DNA of 64,000 nt from Fluviibacter phosphoraccumulans (lineage in GTDB: Bacteria > Pseudomonadota > Gammaproteobacteria > Burkholderiales > Rhodocyclaceae), in NCBI RefSeq assembly GCF_016110345.1, contig NZ_AP019011.1:1488001-1552000 (forward strand). The letters run 5' to 3'. The notes beneath the pieces are model-generated. The model saw only the letters and a list, made by a program, of their open reading frames with translations, was not told the origin of the DNA and did not search any database. The position numbers and the translations under genes are program-made. Below, one piece after another: positions 8,436-17,300 of the stretch (positions are counted from its first letter, which is position 1; every line of letters starts with the position of its first letter).

Positions 8436-9905
8436 ATGGTCTGGGCCTTAGCCACCGAATCCACCCTGCTGTATCTCATTCATCCGTTAATCGTATCGCT
8501 GTTTGCTTTACGCATTATCTGGGTACGACGCCCTCCGGGCGTTGCCTTGGCCTGGATTCTGATCGTCACGATTATGCCGATCGTGGGGATTAGTGCCTAC
8601 CTGCTGATTGGCGAACGCCCTACCGGCCGGACCCGCAAAGAGCGGATCGAAGCCATTGCCCCGGTCTACGCGGAAATGACAGCGCTGTTTGACGCGCGCT
8701 TTCCCCAGACCACCCGCCTGATTACCCCTCACTTTCAAGCGATGGCCGTATTAGCGGAGCACCATGGCGGCATGCCGCCGGTGGCTGGTAATCAACTGGC
8801 GCTGCATGCCGATGCACAAACTATTCTGCACGGCATGATCGCCGATATTGATGCCGCACGCAGCCGTTGTGACATTGAATTTTATATCTGGAACCCAGGT
8901 GGCACGGCCGACCTGGTGGGTGAGGCGCTCATTCGTGCCGCCGCCCGTGGTATTGCCTGCCGCGTTTTACTTGACGAACTGGGTAGCGCCACATTCTGGA
9001 AGAGCGCCTGGCCTGACCGGTTGGGTCAGGCGGGCGTTAAGCTGATCAAAGCCTGTGCGATTCATCCGCTGCGCTTGCAGTTTGGTCGTGCTGATCTACG
9101 ACTACATCGCAAGATCGTTGCCGTTGACCAACACATCGCCTGGACGGGTAGCCTGAACCTCGTAGACCCGGCATTCTTTAAGCAGGATGCGGGGGTTGGC
9201 GAGTGGGTTGACGCCATGGTGCGCGTTGTCGGCCCGGCGGCCAGCGCTCTGACCACCATATTTGAAGGCGACTGGGCCGTTGAAAGTGGCAAGATCCAAG
9301 GCTTTACCGAATTCCTGAATCAGATGCGCAAGCTGCCGGTACCCGCCGCAGCGGGAGAATACCTCATTCAGGCCGTGCCTTCCGGTCCCAGCTATAAGGT
9401 CACCAATATCTCGCACCTGCTGCTGAGCGCCGTGCTGGATGCCCGTAAAGAGGTGGTGCTCACCACCCCCTATTTCGTGCCTGATGATGCACTCTTTCAG
9501 GCCCTGCAAACAGCCGCCTGCCGTGGCGTAGATGTCACGCTGATCGTGCCGGAGCGCGTGGACTCCAAGTTAGTCCGTTATGCCAGCCGCAGCTACATGG
9601 CAGATCTGCTTGCAGCAGGCGTGAAGATTCAGCAATTTACGGGTGGTCTGCTGCATACCAAGAGCCTGGTCGTGGATAGCGAATTTACCCTCTTTGGTTC
9701 GGTTAACCTGGATATGCGCAGCTTGCGACTGAACTACGAAATCACGCTAATGATCTACGATGCCGGATTCAGTGGGCAGGTACGTGCCCTGCAACAACAA
9801 TATCTCGCACGATCGACGCCCATTAATCCTGACACCTGGGCCGACCGCCCACTCCTGGAACGTCTTAAAGAAAACGCGACGCAATTGATGGCGCCGCTAC
9901 TCTAA
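8436..9905 (+). CDS. cls: Cardiolipin synthase (phospholipase D family)
   Basis: 489 residues. Two N-terminal membrane helices (about 5-60) precede two PLD half-sites: the first HKD motif near residue 222 (LHRKIVAVDQHIAWTGSLN) and the second near 405 (LHTKSLVVDSEFTLFGSVNL). The enzyme condenses phosphatidylglycerol into cardiolipin at the inner membrane. Length and topology match bacterial ClsA. It stands alone, divergent from ccmF, with rlmJ starting 20 bp downstream on the same strand. Confidence 0.93.
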   Translation: MVWALATESTLLYLIHPLIVSLFALRIIWVRRPPGVALAWILIVTIMPIVGISAYLLIGERPTGRTRKERIEAIAPVYAEMTALFDARFPQTTRLITPHFQAMAVLAEHHGGMPPVAGNQLALHADAQTILHGMIADIDAARSRCDIEFYIWNPGGTADLVGEALIRAAARGIACRVLLDELGSATFWKSAWPDRLGQAGVKLIKACAIHPLRLQFGRADLRLHRKIVAVDQHIAWTGSLNLVDPAFFKQDAGVGEWVDAMVRVVGPAASALTTIFEGDWAVESGKIQGFTEFLNQMRKLPVPAAAGEYLIQAVPSGPSYKVTNISHLLLSAVLDARKEVVLTTPYFVPDDALFQALQTAACRGVDVTLIVPERVDSKLVRYASRSYMADLLAAGVKIQQFTGGLLHTKSLVVDSEFTLFGSVNLDMRSLRLNYEITLMIYDAGFSGQVRALQQQYLARSTPINPDTWADRPLLERLKENATQLMAPLL

Positions 9906-9925
9906 CCGGATACGAATCGACTTTT

Positions 9926-10777
9926 ATGCTTAGTTATCGCCACGCCTTTCACGCCGGCAACCCCGCCGATGTGCTCAAGCACCTCGTCTGGATTCAGGTG
10001 CTGGATTACTTCACCCAGAAAGACAAGCCCTTCATGGTGCTCGACACTCATGCTGGCGCAGGGATGTATCTCATCGAGAGCACCATGGCCCGTAAAACCG
10101 GCGAATGGCAAACGGGTATTGGCAAACTCTGGGAACAACCCGACGAGGCCTTGCCCGAAGCCGTGGCACGTTACCGGCAGGTGATTAAGGCGGCCAATGC
10201 CAGCCCTGCCCTCAAGCACTACCCTGGTTCGCCGTGGATTTCTGGTTACTGCACCCGACATGCCGACCCACTGCGTTTTTTTGAGCGTCACAGCACCGAT
10301 GCGCCACTGTTAGCGCAAACGCTACGCTTTGTGCAAAAGCGCACGCAGATTAATGTGGCCGATGGCCTGGCCGGGCTAAAAGCCCTGATGCCGCCGCCAC
10401 AACGTCGTGCGGCCGTGCTGATTGATCCTTCCTACGAAGACAAAACGGACTACGGCAAAGTGGTGGCCAGTTTGCGCGATGCCGTGCAACGTTTTGCGAC
10501 CGGTACTTATGTGCTCTGGTACCCGATCCTGGCGCGTCGTGAGGCGGTGGAATTGCCGGATCGTCTGGTGAAACTGGGCGTACCGAACTGGTTGCATGTC
10601 ACGCTGACCACACAACCACCCGCCACCGACGGGCTGGGCATGATCGGGAGCGGCCTTTTTGTGATCAACCCACCCTGGACACTGCCGCAGACATTGGAAA
10701 GCACCCTGCCCTGGTTAACTGAAACACTGGGCGAACCGGATTGCGGGGCCTTTACGCTGGATTGGCAAATTGCTTAA
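9926..10777 (+). CDS. rlmJ: 23S rRNA (adenine(2030)-N6)-methyltransferase
   Basis: 283 residues, as in E. coli RlmJ. The N-terminus MLSYRHAFHAGNPADVLKH is diagnostic. The SAM-binding strand follows (MVLDTHAGAGMY) and the N6-adenine catalytic motif appears as IDPSYE near residue 167. It methylates A2030 of 23S rRNA in naked rRNA during ribosome assembly. Follows cls closely and may be co-transcribed; converges with the ABC-F gene. Confidence 0.93.
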   Translation: MLSYRHAFHAGNPADVLKHLVWIQVLDYFTQKDKPFMVLDTHAGAGMYLIESTMARKTGEWQTGIGKLWEQPDEALPEAVARYRQVIKAANASPALKHYPGSPWISGYCTRHADPLRFFERHSTDAPLLAQTLRFVQKRTQINVADGLAGLKALMPPPQRRAAVLIDPSYEDKTDYGKVVASLRDAVQRFATGTYVLWYPILARREAVELPDRLVKLGVPNWLHVTLTTQPPATDGLGMIGSGLFVINPPWTLPQTLESTLPWLTETLGEPDCGAFTLDWQIA

Positions 10778-10787
10778 CTTTGCCTGA

Positions 10788-12707
10788 TCAGGCTTTGGCG
10801 GTTTTGGCTTCCAGCGCTTCCCACTGTTCGAGTAGCACGAGTAGTTCTTCATCAATCGCCGCCAGGCGGCTGGCTATGGCCTGCCCCGCCCCCGGGTCGG
10901 TGGCGTAGATGGTTGGATCATTCATTTTTTCCAGCAACACCGTTTGTTCGGTTTCCAACGCTTCGATCTGACCGGGCAAGGCATTCAGTGCCTGCTGCTC
11001 TTTGTAACTGAGTTTGGCCGCACGGCTGCCTGAAGCGGCTGCCGGTTCATTGGCTTTAGGTGCCGCTTTCACTGTCGCTGACTTTTCAGCCGCTTTATTC
11101 TGCGCCAAATGCCAAGCCGCCCAATCACTGTAGCCGCCCACAAACTCACGCCACTGCCCATCGCCTTCGGCGGCAATGACTTGTGTGACCACGTTATCCA
11201 GAAAGCTTCGGTCATGGCTGACCAGCAATAGGGTGCCTTGGTAATCCTGTAGCAAACTTTCCAGCAACTCTAGCGTATCAATGTCTAAATCATTCGTCGG
11301 CTCATCGAGCACCAGAATATTGGCTGGGCGGGCAAACAGCCGCGCTAACAATAAGCGGTTACGCTCCCCCCCCGACAAGGACTTAACCGGGGAACGCGCC
11401 CGCTGTGGCGAGAACAGAAAGTCGCCCAGATAAGTCATCACGTGGGTGCGCTTACCGGCCACTTCGACATAATCAGAGCCGGGTGAAATCACCTCATGCA
11501 GCGGCGCTTCGGGGTCCAGCGCGGTGCGGAATTGGTCAAAGTACGCCACCTGTTGCTTGGTGCCACGCTTGACCGTGCCGCTATCCGGTTCGATCTCACC
11601 AAGAATCAGACGCAGCATGGTGGTTTTACCCGCACCATTCGGACCAATCAAACCAACCCGATCGCCACGCATAATGCGGCCGCTAAAGTTATCAATGATC
11701 TTGCGGCCTTCATACGACTTCGACACGTTAATCAGGTCGGCCACCAGTGCGCCGGACGAATCACCCGAATCCACCCGCATGGCCACCTGGCCTTGTTGAT
11801 TACGGCGGGCGGCACGTTCGGCACGCAGCTGATCCAGTCGTTGTACGCGGAACACCGCACGCGTGCGGCGCGCTTCTACGCCTTTGCGAATCCAGATCTC
11901 TTCCTGCGCCAGGAGTTTATCGGCGCGCGCCTGCTCCAATGATTCTTCGTGCAAGCGCTGTGCTTTACGTTCCTGATATTTGGCAAAAGACCCCGGGTAG
12001 CTGGTGAGCAGCCCACGATCCAGTTCAACAATGCGCGTCGCTAGGCGATCAAGAAAACGCCGGTCATGGGTAATGAAAAGCAGCGCGACATTACGCACGA
12101 GCAACAGGTTTTCCAGCCAGTCAATCGCAGCAATATCCAGGTGGTTGGTTGGCTCATCGAGCAACAACACATCTGGCTCGCAAACAAGGCCGCGCGCCAA
12201 GGCCACGCGCTTCTTCTGTCCACCGGATAGATCATCGACAATGGCATCGGGGTTGAGGTGAAACTCTGCAATGACGCGTTCAGCCAGCGCATTTTGCTGC
12301 CAGGCATCCGAGACTTCCAGCTCATGCTGCAAGTGGGCCAATTCATCGAGTGCCCCAGCGCGTTCCGCTTCGGGCATATCACCCAGGCGATGCGACAGAT
12401 CGTGATACTGGGCTAATACCCGGGATTGCTCACCGAGGCCGCCGACCACGGCTTCAAAGACAGTGGCACCGGGTTCAAACTCCGGTTCTTGTGCCACATA
12501 GGTAATACGCAGATCCGGTGCTTTCCAGATCTGACCGTCATCCAGCGCTCTCAACCCAGCAATGGCGGCCAGCAATGACGACTTGCCGGTGCCGTTGCGG
12601 CCGATCAGGGCTACACGCTCACCCGCATCAATCTGAAAATCCACATGATCAAGCAGTGGCACATCACCGTAGGCCAGGCAGCCCGCGTTTACCGACAACA
12701 AGGGCAT
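10788..12707 (-). CDS. uup: ABC-F family ATPase, Uup type
   Basis: 639 residues with two ATP-binding cassettes and no membrane domain. Walker A sequences GRNGTGKSS and GPNGAGKTT, signatures LSGGQKKR and LSGGERNR, Walker B with LLDEPTNHLD and LDEPTNDLD. The C-terminal region (about 560-635) is a charged coiled coil, the mark of Uup, which binds DNA or ribosomes. ABC-F proteins act on stalled ribosomes; Uup also affects transposon excision. The start ATG is 2 nt from the peroxiredoxin stop, so the two genes form an operon. Confidence 0.9.
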   Translation of the reverse strand: MPLLSVNAGCLAYGDVPLLDHVDFQIDAGERVALIGRNGTGKSSLLAAIAGLRALDDGQIWKAPDLRITYVAQEPEFEPGATVFEAVVGGLGEQSRVLAQYHDLSHRLGDMPEAERAGALDELAHLQHELEVSDAWQQNALAERVIAEFHLNPDAIVDDLSGGQKKRVALARGLVCEPDVLLLDEPTNHLDIAAIDWLENLLLVRNVALLFITHDRRFLDRLATRIVELDRGLLTSYPGSFAKYQERKAQRLHEESLEQARADKLLAQEEIWIRKGVEARRTRAVFRVQRLDQLRAERAARRNQQGQVAMRVDSGDSSGALVADLINVSKSYEGRKIIDNFSGRIMRGDRVGLIGPNGAGKTTMLRLILGEIEPDSGTVKRGTKQQVAYFDQFRTALDPEAPLHEVISPGSDYVEVAGKRTHVMTYLGDFLFSPQRARSPVKSLSGGERNRLLLARLFARPANILVLDEPTNDLDIDTLELLESLLQDYQGTLLLVSHDRSFLDNVVTQVIAAEGDGQWREFVGGYSDWAAWHLAQNKAAEKSATVKAAPKANEPAAASGSRAAKLSYKEQQALNALPGQIEALETEQTVLLEKMNDPTIYATDPGAGQAIASRLAAIDEELLVLLEQWEALEAKTAKA

Positions 12708-12708
12708 A

Positions 12709-13266
12709 TTAATATCCGGTCAATTTCTTTAGGTCAGCCAGCACTTCAGCACTGTGCTCAGAGACAGACACATCGGTATAGACCTTGGCGATGCGGCCGT
12801 CTGGGTCAATGATGTAGGTGTAGCGACGTGGGAAACCGGTAATCCCCAGGTTCATCCAGGCGCCATACTGGCGAGCAAAGGCACCGCCGGTATCGGATAG
12901 CAACGGAAACGGCAAATGAAACTTGAGCGCAAATGCCGCATTAGCGGCTGGTGTATCGGCACTAATCCCGGCCAGCACGACACCCATTTGCTGAAAACTG
13001 TGCCAGTCATCGCGGAACTTGCACGACTCGCGGGTGCAGCCCGGCGTATCGGCCTTGGGGTAAAAATACAGGACGACCCAATGCCCACGATAGTCAGCGA
13101 GCTTGTGATGCACACCGCGTGTATCGGGTAAATCAAAGGCGGGCGCAGGCGCACCAATCGTCGGCAGATTGCCATCACCCGCTTTTACGCTGGACTGTGA
13201 GCGCCACAGCCAAACAAGCAGTCCGATCACGACCAGGGTAATGAGATATTTCATAGAAGACGGCAT
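12709..13266 (-). CDS. bcp: Membrane-anchored peroxiredoxin, Bcp/PrxQ type
   Basis: 185 residues. An N-terminal membrane segment (about 6-22) anchors a Bcp-type peroxiredoxin domain with TPGCTRESCKF. Peroxidatic C77 and resolving C82 are five residues apart, as in atypical 2-Cys enzymes. It reduces hydrogen peroxide and organic peroxides with thioredoxin. Classic Bcp is cytosolic, so the anchor suggests periplasmic action. An alternative ATG four codons in (13254) gives the same protein without MPSS; neither has a clear ribosome site. Upstream partner of uup. Confidence 0.88.
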   Translation of the reverse strand: MPSSMKYLITLVVIGLLVWLWRSQSSVKAGDGNLPTIGAPAPAFDLPDTRGVHHKLADYRGHWVVLYFYPKADTPGCTRESCKFRDDWHSFQQMGVVLAGISADTPAANAAFALKFHLPFPLLSDTGGAFARQYGAWMNLGITGFPRRYTYIIDPDGRIAKVYTDVSVSEHSAEVLADLKKLTGY

Positions 13267-13283
13267 CCGCTAAATGAGCACAG

Positions 13284-13358
13284 TGGCGTCCCCGAGAGGA
13301 ATCGAACCTCTAATCTTCCCTTAGGAGGGGAAAGTTATATCCATTTAACTACGGAGAC
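13284..13358 (-). tRNA. tRNA-Arg (anticodon CCU)
   Basis: Minus-strand cloverleaf of 75 nt with encoded CCA. Acceptor GTCTCCG pairs with CGGGGAC (one G-T wobble); the anticodon stem TTCCC/GGGAA encloses loop CTCCTAA; the T arm reads AGAGGTTCGATTCCTCT. It decodes AGG. Confidence 0.92.
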
Positions 13359-13368
13359 GGCAGGCTGA

Positions 13369-13374
13369 ATTATA
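13369..13374 (-). promoter_or_regulatory. -10 element of the tRNA-Arg promoter
   Basis: A perfect TATAAT on the minus strand ends 10 bp before the first tRNA base. No strong -35 hexamer is visible. Confidence 0.5.
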
Positions 13375-13503
13375 CCGGCTACGGTCTACGATCCTGCGCT
13401 TCTCTAGTTGCTCAGCTCAACAGCGCACTCCATCTCAAGCAAAGGGTTCGTGTTCGAAACGTCTCGAGGATAGAAACCTCAATCGGAGCAAAATATAGCC
13501 ATG

Positions 13504-13534
13504 TTTCTGGGGTATCTATCTATAGCCTCAGAAA
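13504..13534. promoter_or_regulatory. Imperfect inverted repeat upstream of sbtA
   Basis: TTTCTGGGG (13504-13512) and CCTCAGAAA (13526-13534) are inverted with one mismatch and 13 bp between them, about 75 bp before the sbtA start. The spacing would suit a dimeric regulator. The rest of the 250-bp gap between tRNA-Arg and sbtA shows no gene. Confidence 0.35.
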
Positions 13535-13608
13535 ATTTCTTTTCCAAATGCCACACTACCCTGCCATTTCAGTAAACTGTTTCGATCTTGATTTATTTGT
13601 GTGCAGTT

Positions 13609-14551
13609 ATGCCAGATCCCGTTATTCTCTTTTTTGTTCTTGGTGCTGTAGCCGGTTTAATTCGGTCGGATCTGAAGATCCCGGGTGTTTTTATACGAGA
13701 GCCTCAGTATTTTTCTACTGCTGGCGATCGGCTTGAAAGGTGGGATCGCCCTTTCGAAACACCACCCCGGAGAGCTGCTTGGACCGATCTTGGTGGTGGT
13801 AGCTGCTGCTACGCTAGTACCCATAATTGGCTTTGTTATTGCTCGTTTAGTCGGGCAGCAAGACCGGGCTAACGCAGGCGCATTGGCTGCACACTATGGC
13901 TCAGTCAGCGTAGTAACCTTTGCCGTAGCATCCAGCTTTCTGATGCGTCAAGCAGTAGAAGCTGAGGGCTACATGTCAGTTTTTCTGGTCATTCTGGAGA
14001 TTCCTGGTCTGCTGATTGGTGTAGCACTTGCCAGAATGGGCGCCTCAGAGACCCGCTGGCTACCCCTAATTCATGAAATTCTGACGGGCAAGAGCATTGT
14101 GCTCCTCGTTGGCGGACTGATCATTGGTTATGTTTGCGGTGAAGAGGGGGCTGTGTCAATCACGCCCCTTTTCTTCGGTCTTTTCAAGGGACTACTGGCG
14201 ATCTTTTTGCTTGAAATGGGGCTTGTAACGGCAGGCCGCGTTGCCGATCTAAAACGCTCTGGCATATTTCTGGTGAGCTTTGGGTTACTAATGCCTTTAC
14301 TAGGAGCCATGATTGGCCTCATAACAGCGCTTGGGCTTGGGCTTAGTGTAGGAGGATCAACACTTCTGGCGACTCTATTTGCCAGCGCCTCCTACATCGC
14401 TGCGCCTGCTGCTGTCCGTATGGCAGTGCCTGAAGCCAATCCATCGCTTTCGATCGGTGCCAGCTTAGGTGTTACATTTCCATTCAATATAACCCTCGGC
14501 ATACCGCTCTATTTTGCAGCCAGCCAATGGCTCATTGGAGGCCAAGCATGA
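13609..14551 (+). pseudogene. sbtA: Sodium-dependent bicarbonate transporter SbtA, frameshifted
   Basis: SbtA family membrane protein that imports bicarbonate with sodium. The first 26 codons (from ATG 13609: DPVILFFVLGAVAGLIRSD) lie in one frame and the rest (YESLSIFLLLAIGLKGGIAL onward, to the stop at 14551) in another. The switch falls at a T5 run (13688-13692): removing one T restores LKIPGVLYESLSIF, which fits the family. A GTG at 13685 could restart translation and give a 288-residue product lacking the first helix. The frameshift may be genuine or a sequencing error. The stop overlaps the sbtB start (ATGA). About 10 membrane helices remain in the second frame. Confidence 0.8.
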
Positions 14552-14777
14552 CATCACGTCTGGTCGTTCGAAAACTAATAACTGTAATCTGTGAAAGCGC
14601 TCTTGAACAAGGTTTGACTCAAGCTATTTCAAAACTTGGCGCTAGCGGCTATACCGTAAGCGATGCCCGCGGCAAAGGAGCTCATGGTGTACGTGATGCA
14701 TCATGGCCTGAAAACGCCAACATCCGAATCGAGGTCTTGTGTGACGAGCCCATAGCTAGTTGCATACTCGATTTGCT

Positions 14778-14786
14778 AGTCAACAA
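14778..14786. repeat. Left target-site duplication of the IS element
   Basis: AGTCAACAA lies directly before the left terminal repeat and recurs after the right one, as made by 9-bp staggered cutting. Confidence 0.9.
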
Positions 14787-16117
14787 CACTACTGTCCGGT
14801 AGTTTAAATGGATAAAACGCCCAACGTCACGTCAGGCAACGGATTGCCGAAGATTTCAGATTCCGGCGATTTGATTCTGGGGCATGACCCATTGCCGTAT
14901 CGTCATTCCATCTCATGGATGACGAGGCAGACGTATGAACCGGGGCAAGGCAGTCTTTGCGCAACTTCTGGCGCAAGTACCGTTCAGTCACTTCGAGCAT
15001 CTGGTCGATGTGTATCAGGCCAACAAGGGGATCCGACACTTCTCGGCCTGGAATCAGTTTCTGTGTCTGATGTACGCCCAACTGACCCGGCGTTCGGGTC
15101 TGCGCGATCTGGTGGCGTGTCTGAATGCGCAGCGTTCGCGCCTGTACCACATCGGTTTGCGCGGGCCAGTCACCCGTTCGACGCTGGCCGACGCCAACGA
15201 ACGGCGCGACTATCGGCTGTTCGAGGCCTTGGGCCAACGGCTGATCGCTTCGGCTCTGACATTGTACGAGGACGCAGACTTGGGGCTGGGACTCAGTGGA
15301 CCGGTCTATGCGCTGGATTCGACGACCATCGATCTGTGTCTGTCGCTCTTTCCCTGGGCGGATTTCCGTCAGACCAAGGCGGCTATCAAGGCGCATGTGC
15401 TGCTCGATCTGCGTGCAGCGATTCCGGTGTTCGTCAGCCTGACGTCCGGCAAGGTGCACGATGTAAAGATTCTGGATCAACTGACGCTGCCCACGGGTTC
15501 GTTGTTGGTCGCCGACCGGGCCTATCTGGACTTCAAACGCCTGTACAGACTGAACAGCCTTTCGGTGGGCTTTGTTCTGCGTACCAAGGCCAATACGCTG
15601 ACTCAGGTCTGCGGGCATCGCCCGATATTGGATCAGCCCGGTGTGGTGTCTGATCAGATGGTGATGCTGGTGACACCCCTGTCGTTGGTGGGTTACCCCG
15701 ATCCGCTGCGCCGGGTCGTATTTGTGGATCCAGAGTCTGCGAAAGAATTGGTGTTTCTGACTAACCGCTTTGATCTGGCGGCAACGACGATTGCCCGCCT
15801 TTACAAGCACCGCTGGCAGATTGAACTGTTCTTCAAGTGGCTCAAGCAGAATCTGGCAGTGAAACATTTCTTTGGTAACTCAGTGAATGCGGTGAAGTCC
15901 CAGATCTGGTGCGCTATCTGCGCCTATCTGGTGGTGTTGATTACGATCAGACGCCTGCATCTACCGGTCTCGCCGCAGATTCTGTTGCATCTGATCGAGA
16001 CGAATATCTTCGAAAAAATCTCTCTGGATCAACTGGTGAATAATGCAATTTCTGGGGATTATGAACCAGACGTCGCTAACCAATTGATCCTCCTTTAAAA
16101 TCTACCGGACAGTAGTG
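14787..16117. mobile_element. IS4-family insertion sequence, 1331 bp
   Basis: The termini are perfect 16-bp inverted repeats CACTACTGTCCGGTAG (14787-14802 and 16102-16117), flanked by 9-bp duplications. It carries one transposase gene with a YREK motif. Transposase intact, ends intact and target copies identical: a recent, probably still mobile insertion in sbtB. Confidence 0.92.
14935..16098 (+). CDS. IS4-family DDE transposase
   Basis: 387 residues. The N-terminal part (FAQLLAQVPFSHFEHLV) is the DUF4372-type domain seen in many IS4 transposases. The RNase H-like core follows, with acidic residues in YALDSTTIDL and VADRAYLDF and the third in YKHRWQIELFFKWLK, which matches the IS4 YREK signature (Y-x2-R-x3-E-x6-K) exactly. 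It cuts and rejoins the 16-bp ends of its own IS. No frameshift or internal stop, so it should be functional. The long overlapping open frames on both strands are shadows. Confidence 0.93.
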   Translation: MNRGKAVFAQLLAQVPFSHFEHLVDVYQANKGIRHFSAWNQFLCLMYAQLTRRSGLRDLVACLNAQRSRLYHIGLRGPVTRSTLADANERRDYRLFEALGQRLIASALTLYEDADLGLGLSGPVYALDSTTIDLCLSLFPWADFRQTKAAIKAHVLLDLRAAIPVFVSLTSGKVHDVKILDQLTLPTGSLLVADRAYLDFKRLYRLNSLSVGFVLRTKANTLTQVCGHRPILDQPGVVSDQMVMLVTPLSLVGYPDPLRRVVFVDPESAKELVFLTNRFDLAATTIARLYKHRWQIELFFKWLKQNLAVKHFFGNSVNAVKSQIWCAICAYLVVLITIRRLHLPVSPQILLHLIETNIFEKISLDQLVNNAISGDYEPDVANQLILL

Positions 16118-16126
16118 AGTCAACAA
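16118..16126. repeat. Right target-site duplication of the IS element
   Basis: AGTCAACAA, identical to the left copy at 14778-14786. The interrupted sbtB reading frame continues immediately after it. Confidence 0.9.
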
Positions 16127-16247
16127 CTACTATTCTAATTACACCTTAGTGACGTTTGTCAGTGATGTAGGCGTATTGCGCCCTGGTAAATTTTAATTTT
16201 TTTGTTCATCGAATTAGCCTAACCTTAGGTTGCGCCATCTCTTTTAG

Positions 16248-17216
16248 TTAACGAAAAGATTCTGTCTCAACATCAAACTTCATGGAGCTCCAAGACGTTT
16301 TTTCACCCTTAAGCCACGACAAGCTCTCGGCCCAAAGGGTTGTATTAAAGCGGTCGTGAAAGAAGCCGAAATGGCCCAGTTTGGGCAAACGACGTTTTCG
16401 ACGGTGGACTCGAACAAACTCTCGATTACTCCCCTTGAAATACTTGAGCAAGCGGGCGGTCGCTGAAGGCGTCGCAAACGGATCGTTAACATCAGCAATC
16501 GCCAGGATGTCCGCTTGTATAGCGCTCATCCGTGCCTCAAGCTCTTGCCCATTGACCGGTTTGGCAGCATGAGATAAACGATCATAGCGTTTGTGAAATT
16601 CAGGATGAAACCGTGTAGCCCACTCCATGGCCACACCAGCAGGTAAATCTTCCAGCCATCGCAATGTCTTACCCGGGAAATAACCAAACAGCTTCGTAAG
16701 AACAGGCATAACGATGTGCCAGTTCATCCACATTGGCACACGAAGCAACAAGCGATAGTCATTCCAGTAGGCGTACTGGCAACCGACAAATAAGGCACGA
16801 TGTATCTTGACCGCACTAGGTGCCAATCCAAGCGCAAAACCCCCGATACTGTGGCAAACAGCCATCATCGGTAATTTGGGATCTGCCTTGCTTAGGAACT
16901 GGATCGCTGCTTCGCAATCCAGTGCCCCCCAATCATGTTTTGTGGCTCGAAGCCCTCTCAGGGATTTCGGTCTGGATAATCCGATGCCCCGATAGTCGTA
17001 GGTTAGTACCAAAAATCCAGCACGAGCTAGGAATACTGCGTATCGGCTGTAATACCTAGCAGCAACCCCCGTTGCTGAATTTACCAACAACGCTGTATGA
17101 GGCTGAGCGTCAGATTTCCAAAGATGCCCATGTATTCTGAAGCCGTCAGCAGCCTCAAAATCACAGCGCTCTCCGTGAATGACGGTTGAATCAGTGAACG
17201 GCGATAAATTAGACAT
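16248..17216 (-). CDS. Alpha/beta hydrolase
   Basis: 322 residues. The alpha/beta hydrolase core shows FLVLTYDYRGIGLSRP (strand and oxyanion region), the nucleophile elbow AVCHSIGGFALG (serine in C-H-S-I-G-G) and a likely catalytic histidine in KLGHFGFFHDRF near the C-terminus. No signal peptide. It resembles COG4757-type predicted hydrolases; the substrate is unknown. It lies 85 bp downstream of emrB on the same strand and could be the last gene of the efflux transcript. No Shine-Dalgarno is obvious. Confidence 0.8.
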   Translation of the reverse strand: MSNLSPFTDSTVIHGERCDFEAADGFRIHGHLWKSDAQPHTALLVNSATGVAARYYSRYAVFLARAGFLVLTYDYRGIGLSRPKSLRGLRATKHDWGALDCEAAIQFLSKADPKLPMMAVCHSIGGFALGLAPSAVKIHRALFVGCQYAYWNDYRLLLRVPMWMNWHIVMPVLTKLFGYFPGKTLRWLEDLPAGVAMEWATRFHPEFHKRYDRLSHAAKPVNGQELEARMSAIQADILAIADVNDPFATPSATARLLKYFKGSNREFVRVHRRKRRLPKLGHFGFFHDRFNTTLWAESLSWLKGEKTSWSSMKFDVETESFR

Positions 17217-17300
17217 CAGTAGGTCGTCAAGAAAGGAGAGTCACTCTATAAAAATCGATGCGTTAGCCAGTACGTCAGTGTCTCTGGCAAAACTTAGGAC

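Larger units (their letters stand above)
14548..16196 (+). pseudogene. sbtB: PII-like regulator SbtB, interrupted by an IS4-family element
   Basis: The gene starts at 14548 in ATGA overlap with sbtA and encodes a PII-like fold (LITVICESALEQGLTQAI; ASGYTVSDARGKGAHG for the T loop; NIRIEVLCDEPIA). It is cut after codon 79 by the insertion at 14787-16117. Joining 14786 to 16127 (one target copy) restores an open frame of 102 codons ending YYSNYTLVTFVSDVGVLRP plus GKF and stop at 16194-16196, the expected SbtB C-terminus. As it stands, a truncated 84-residue product ending NNTTVR would be made, lacking the last beta strand. SbtB trimers bind cAMP and adenine nucleotides and gate SbtA. Confidence 0.88.

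Noticed and set aside
10782..10793. Palindrome GCCTGATCAGGC between rlmJ and uup as a terminator
   Set aside because: It has no loop or T tract and overlaps the uup stop; too weak to call.
14808..15867. Long open frames on both strands inside the IS (281 and 346 codons)
   Set aside because: They are shadows of the transposase gene, which has the YREK motif and fits between the inverted ends.
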